A DNA stretch of 8,340 bases, taken from assembly GCA_009921765.1 (NCBI GenBank), contig RFXC01000188.1, forward strand, positions 1-8,340. The letters run 5' to 3'. A model generated the notes under the pieces. It was not told the origin of the DNA and ran no database searches. It worked only from the letters and a program-made list of their open reading frames with translations. A program made the position numbers and the translations under genes. This DNA comes from Betaproteobacteria bacterium (GTDB taxonomy: Bacteria; Pseudomonadota; Gammaproteobacteria; Burkholderiales; Burkholderiaceae). This document shows, piece after piece, positions 5,988 to 8,340 of the stretch (the stretch's first letter is position 1; each line of letters opens with the position of its first letter).

Positions 5988-7187
5988 TCAGGCCAGAGAC
6001 TTCGAGCGGCGAAGGCCGTCGATCATCGATGTGCGGAGCAGATGTGCGCGCGCCCGCGCAGGATCGGCAGCAACCGCCTGCAGATCCGCCAGCATGCGGC
6101 GACGCCCCTCCAGCGTAGCCTCCCACATGCGGGCGCGGTTGCCGTCGGCCTGACCGATGATGTCGTCCCTCATGACCGGCAGCCTGCGCGCCTGATAGCG
6201 GGCCAACATGCTCTCCGGCGGGGCACCAGCGACAACATCGAGCAGCGACTCGGCGAGTTCGAATACGTCGTGAATCCCGCCGTTCATGCCCATCCCCCCT
6301 TTGGGATGGTTGAGGTGCGCGGCATCGCCCGCGATCGCGATCCGGCCCTTTACCCAGTGCGAGGCAAGCCGCTGATGGACGCGATACGGCCGAACTTCGC
6401 CAATGGGCGCGGCCCCGGCAACCGGTGTGATCTGGGCCAGACGTTCGGCGATTCGCGCTGGTTGCATCAGCGCCTCCGCCGACTCGCCATCATGAGGATG
6501 AAGGCTGACCCGCCAGACGTCGGCGAGCCGCAGAAGGCTGTAGGTGCCATCGGGCGCCCAGACATAGTTGATGCCCGACAGCCCGGGAAGGTACTCCTCG
6601 AACGCAAACGTGGTCGTGACCAGTACCGTGGTCTCGGGATACACGGTGCCGGCGAATTCGGCGCCGATTGCCTCGCGCACCACGCTTCGCGAACCATCGC
6701 AACCGGCGAGAAATGCGCCCTGCGCAAGCTGGAGACTGCCCTTGGCATCACGCCAGTGGAGCCAGACCCGCTGATCGTCCTGACCGATGGTTTCAACTGG
6801 CGCGCCCCGAACCACCGAGCCGGGCGCGTGGCGCTGCAGCCAGGCCTCGAGCGTGTTCACCAGCACCGACTGATCGCACTGCAGCCGCCACGGATGAGCG
6901 GTAGCGTCGGCAATCGTCGCAAGATCGAACTCTGCGCGTTCGCCGGTTTCATGAAGCCTGATTTGCCACGTGGGGGTTTTCCGCCCTGCTGAATGAAGCG
7001 CAGCACCAATTCCGTCTTCATCGAGCAGATCCAGCGTGGGAGGATGAAAGGTGGAACTGCGCAGCATCGGCTCAAGCCGGGGCTCGCGTTCGAAAACGCG
7101 GACCGCATGACCGGCCCGAACGAGCCGCCAGGCAAGCACCAGTCCCACAGGGCCGGCACCAACGATCAGGGTGAATGCGTCATTCAT
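5988..7187 (-). CDS. Class A FAD-dependent aromatic monooxygenase
   Basis: A 399-residue flavoprotein of the PHBH/UbiH/MhpA type, which hydroxylates aromatic rings with NAD(P)H and O2. The three fingerprints are present: the dinucleotide-binding GAGPVG (10-15) ending at E33 in VFERE, the DG motif CDGSRSVVRE (163-172), and the GD motif RIAIAGDAAHLNHPKGGMGM (282-301) that binds the FAD ribityl chain. STFHPPTLDLLDEDGI (45-60) is common in phenol-hydroxylase relatives such as MhpA. The length suits a single-domain enzyme without the thioredoxin-like tail of larger phenol hydroxylases. It is cytoplasmic and has no signal peptide. In nicotinate or picolinate pathways an enzyme of this class performs the second ring hydroxylation after the molybdenum enzyme, and I infer that role here. 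ATG 7187 lacks a clear Shine-Dalgarno. It is transcribed alone, divergent from the tautomerase gene. Confidence 0.9.
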   Translation of the reverse strand: MNDAFTLIVGAGPVGLVLAWRLVRAGHAVRVFEREPRLEPMLRSSTFHPPTLDLLDEDGIGAALHSAGRKTPTWQIRLHETGERAEFDLATIADATAHPWRLQCDQSVLVNTLEAWLQRHAPGSVVRGAPVETIGQDDQRVWLHWRDAKGSLQLAQGAFLAGCDGSRSVVREAIGAEFAGTVYPETTVLVTTTFAFEEYLPGLSGINYVWAPDGTYSLLRLADVWRVSLHPHDGESAEALMQPARIAERLAQITPVAGAAPIGEVRPYRVHQRLASHWVKGRIAIAGDAAHLNHPKGGMGMNGGIHDVFELAESLLDVVAGAPPESMLARYQARRLPVMRDDIIGQADGNRARMWEATLEGRRRMLADLQAVAADPARARAHLLRTSMIDGLRRSKSLA

Positions 7188-7287
7188 CGAAGTTCATGCA
7201 AAACGGGGCGTAAATCGAAACGCACGATGGTAGCGCAGCCTGCCTCTCTCGCGGCATGCTGAGGTTTTCGATCCCCGGAGAAACACC
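7188..7287. promoter_or_regulatory. Divergent promoter region between the FAD monooxygenase and tautomerase genes
   Basis: This 100-base gap must hold both outward promoters. It carries a 7-bp inverted repeat, ATCGAAA at 7214-7220 and TTTCGAT at 7266-7272, 45 bases apart, one arm near each gene. I found no convincing -35/-10 pair. GGAG at 7277-7280 is the ribosome site of the tautomerase gene. Confidence 0.4.
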
Positions 7288-7500
7288 ATGCCCGCCCTGC
7301 GAGTCGATCTTTTTGCCGGTCGCACCATTGAACAGAAACGGGCGCTCGCGCAAGCGCTCACCGAGGCCTGCGTGAAAACACTGGGCGTCTCGCCCGGCAG
7401 CGTGGACATCATCTTCAATGACGTTGAACGTCACGACTGGGCTACCGCTGGCAAACTGTGGTCAGACGAAACGAAACCGGCCCCGCCGCCTGCGGGCTGA
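7288..7500 (+). CDS. 4-oxalocrotonate tautomerase family protein
   Basis: A 70-residue protein of the tautomerase superfamily, which ketonises enols through an N-terminal proline base. Pro1 follows the initiator Met, and Arg11 (in FAGRT) aligns without gaps with Arg11 of 4-oxalocrotonate tautomerase, as do EQK (14-16), EA (25-26) and SV (37-38). Two active-site residues differ: Arg39, which activates substrate in the classical enzyme, is Asp here (SVDIIF), and Phe50 is Trp. The chain is also slightly longer (usual 62) with a proline-rich tail KPAPPPAG. It probably acts on an enol or hydroxy-unsaturated acid from the pathway but not on 2-hydroxymuconate itself. GGAG seven bases before the ATG supports the start. 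It is followed by the [2Fe-2S] gene after 51 bases and is likely cotranscribed with it. Confidence 0.87.
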   Translation: MPALRVDLFAGRTIEQKRALAQALTEACVKTLGVSPGSVDIIFNDVERHDWATAGKLWSDETKPAPPPAG

Positions 7501-7539
7501 CCACGCGTCTGCCCATGCCCTGCTGAACCCATCCAATAC

Positions 7540-7546
7540 AAGGAGA
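7540..7546 (+). promoter_or_regulatory. Ribosome binding site that fixes a GTG start
   Basis: AAGGAGA lies 5 bases before GTG 7552. It matches the site and start codon of the binding-protein gene at 2594 and confirms GTG 7552 as the start of the [2Fe-2S] subunit. Confidence 0.75.
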
Positions 7547-7551
7547 CAACC

Positions 7552-8031
7552 GTGCCCGACTACACGCTCAATATCGACGGCACCCGTCATACCGTGACGG
7601 CGCAGGCCGACGAGCCACTGCTCTACGTACTCACGGACCGGCTGAAGCTGAAGGGACCCAAATTCGGCTGCGGCGTTGCACAGTGCGGCACCTGCACGGT
7701 CCTGGTCGACGGCGCACCGATGCGCTCCTGTGTGATCAGCGCCGCTTCGGTCACCGGACGCGCAATCCGCACCCTGGACGGGCTGGCGCAAAACGGCAAG
7801 CCCCATCCGGTGCAGCAAGCGTTCATCGATCAGCAGGCGGCCCAGTGCGGCTACTGCGCCAACGGCTGGGTCATGAGCACGGTCGCATTGCTCGAAAAAA
7901 ACCCACGGGCAAGCGACGCCGAGATTCGGGAAGCCATGGCCGGCGTCCAGTGCCGCTGCGGTACGCAGATCGCCATTCACCGAGCCATCCACCAGGCGGC
8001 GCGCACCATGGCCGCCACCTCAAAATCCTGA
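7552..8031 (+). CDS. [2Fe-2S] small subunit of a molybdenum hydroxylase (IorA/NicA-like)
   Basis: A 159-residue electron-transfer subunit of the xanthine dehydrogenase family. The N-terminal plant-type ferredoxin domain has cysteines C40, C45, C48 (GCGVAQCGTC) and C60; the C-terminal helical domain binds a second cluster through C99, C102 (CGYC) and C134, C136 (CRC). All eight ligands are present and the length is typical of the two-subunit enzymes isoquinoline 1-oxidoreductase and nicotinate dehydrogenase. It passes electrons from the molybdopterin centre outward; no FAD subunit is seen, as expected in this subgroup, so a cytochrome c acceptor is likely. It has no signal peptide and would be exported together with the Tat-bearing large subunit. 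The stop overlaps the ribosome site of the next gene, so the two are closely linked. Which heteroaromatic or aldehyde is oxidised cannot be told from this subunit. Confidence 0.93.
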   Translation: MPDYTLNIDGTRHTVTAQADEPLLYVLTDRLKLKGPKFGCGVAQCGTCTVLVDGAPMRSCVISAASVTGRAIRTLDGLAQNGKPHPVQQAFIDQQAAQCGYCANGWVMSTVALLEKNPRASDAEIREAMAGVQCRCGTQIAIHRAIHQAARTMAATSKS

Positions 8032-8036
8032 AGGAG
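8031..8036 (+). promoter_or_regulatory. Ribosome binding site of the large-subunit gene
   Basis: AAGGAG begins on the last base of the small-subunit stop codon and lies 8 bases before ATG 8045, which supports that start and shows tight coupling of the two subunit genes. Confidence 0.7.
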
Positions 8037-8044
8037 CGTCGCGC

Positions 8045-8340
8045 ATGAACGCAATCACCGTATCGCGCCGCGACTTTCTCAAGTCCTCTGGCGCACTGGT
8101 TGTTCAGGTCGGCCTGGGCGCGGGGCTCGCGGCCGACGCGCTGGATGCGGCCGCGCAGGCCGCACCGCCCCGAGTCGTTGGCCCGCACCCCAGTTCTCTG
8201 GACACCTGGATCCGCATTGCAGCCGACGGCATCGTCACGGTCAACTCCGGCAAGATGGACTGCGGACAGGGGCTCGATGTTGCCTACGCGCAGATCGTCG
8301 CCGACGAGCTCGACGTTCCATTTGAAAGCGTGCAGGTCAA
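8045..8340 (+). CDS. Molybdopterin-binding large subunit of a molybdenum hydroxylase (IorB-like, partial)
   Basis: The first 98 codons of a protein that usually has about 700-750 residues; it is cut by the right edge. It opens MNAITVSRRDFLKSSGALVV, a clear Tat signal (SRRDFLK) followed by a hydrophobic stretch and AAAQAA, so the enzyme probably folds with its cofactor in the cytoplasm and is exported. Further on, DTWIRIAADGIVTVNSGKMD and CGQGLDVAYAQIVADELDVP match the start of the molybdopterin-binding domain of IorB-type subunits (GKxExGQG...AQIxAEELDVP). In this family the Mo centre hydroxylates a ring carbon next to nitrogen, or oxidises an aldehyde, using water as oxygen source. Together with the preceding [2Fe-2S] subunit it likely catalyses the first step of the pathway. 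A C-terminal cytochrome c domain, as in NicB, cannot be checked here. Confidence 0.9.
   Translation, partial: MNAITVSRRDFLKSSGALVVQVGLGAGLAADALDAAAQAAPPRVVGPHPSSLDTWIRIAADGIVTVNSGKMDCGQGLDVAYAQIVADELDVPFESVQV

Noticed and set aside
6042..6992. Long open frame on the + strand (316 codons)
   Set aside because: It is antisense to the FAD monooxygenase gene, whose three flavin-binding motifs are all in frame on the other strand.

Overview
This GC-rich window, with tightly packed genes and GTG starts behind AAGGAGA ribosome binding sites, looks like chromosomal DNA of a betaproteobacterium, probably Burkholderiales. That placement rests on the overall style of the genes and not on a marker gene. 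It holds eleven protein genes, two of them cut by the window edges. I see no RNA gene, mobile element, CRISPR array or clear Rho-independent terminator.

The layout suggests four transcription units. (1) Leftward, positions 2329 to 1: a luciferase-like (LLM) flavin-dependent monooxygenase, then the branched-chain-type ABC permeases LivH and LivM (LivM cut at the left edge). (2) Rightward, 2594 to 5915: a periplasmic NMT1/THI5-type substrate-binding protein, a class II aldolase/decarboxylase family protein, a pyroglutamyl-peptidase-I-like cysteine hydrolase, and a two-cysteine Asp/Glu racemase/maleate isomerase family protein. (3) Leftward, 7187 to 5988: a class A FAD aromatic monooxygenase. 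(4) Rightward, 7288 onward: a 4-oxalocrotonate-tautomerase homologue, a [2Fe-2S] small subunit, and the start of the Tat-exported molybdenum large subunit of a xanthine-dehydrogenase-family hydroxylase (cut at the right edge).

Together these read as a catabolic cluster with uptake genes, most plausibly for an N-heteroaromatic or related aromatic acid. The molybdenum enzyme would hydroxylate the ring with water. The FAD enzyme would hydroxylate again, the class II aldolase relative would decarboxylate, the LLM oxygenase may help open the ring, the Pcp-like enzyme could hydrolyse an amide, and the isomerase and tautomerase would process the open-chain acid. It resembles the nicotinate (nic) pathway in having NicA/NicB-, NicC- and NicE-like parts. 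However, no NicX-type dioxygenase, NicD deformylase or NicF amidase is visible here, and three enzymes not found in that pathway are present. The substrate cannot be read from the sequence. The cluster may be an undescribed variant pathway. No regulator gene is visible, so control probably lies outside the window.
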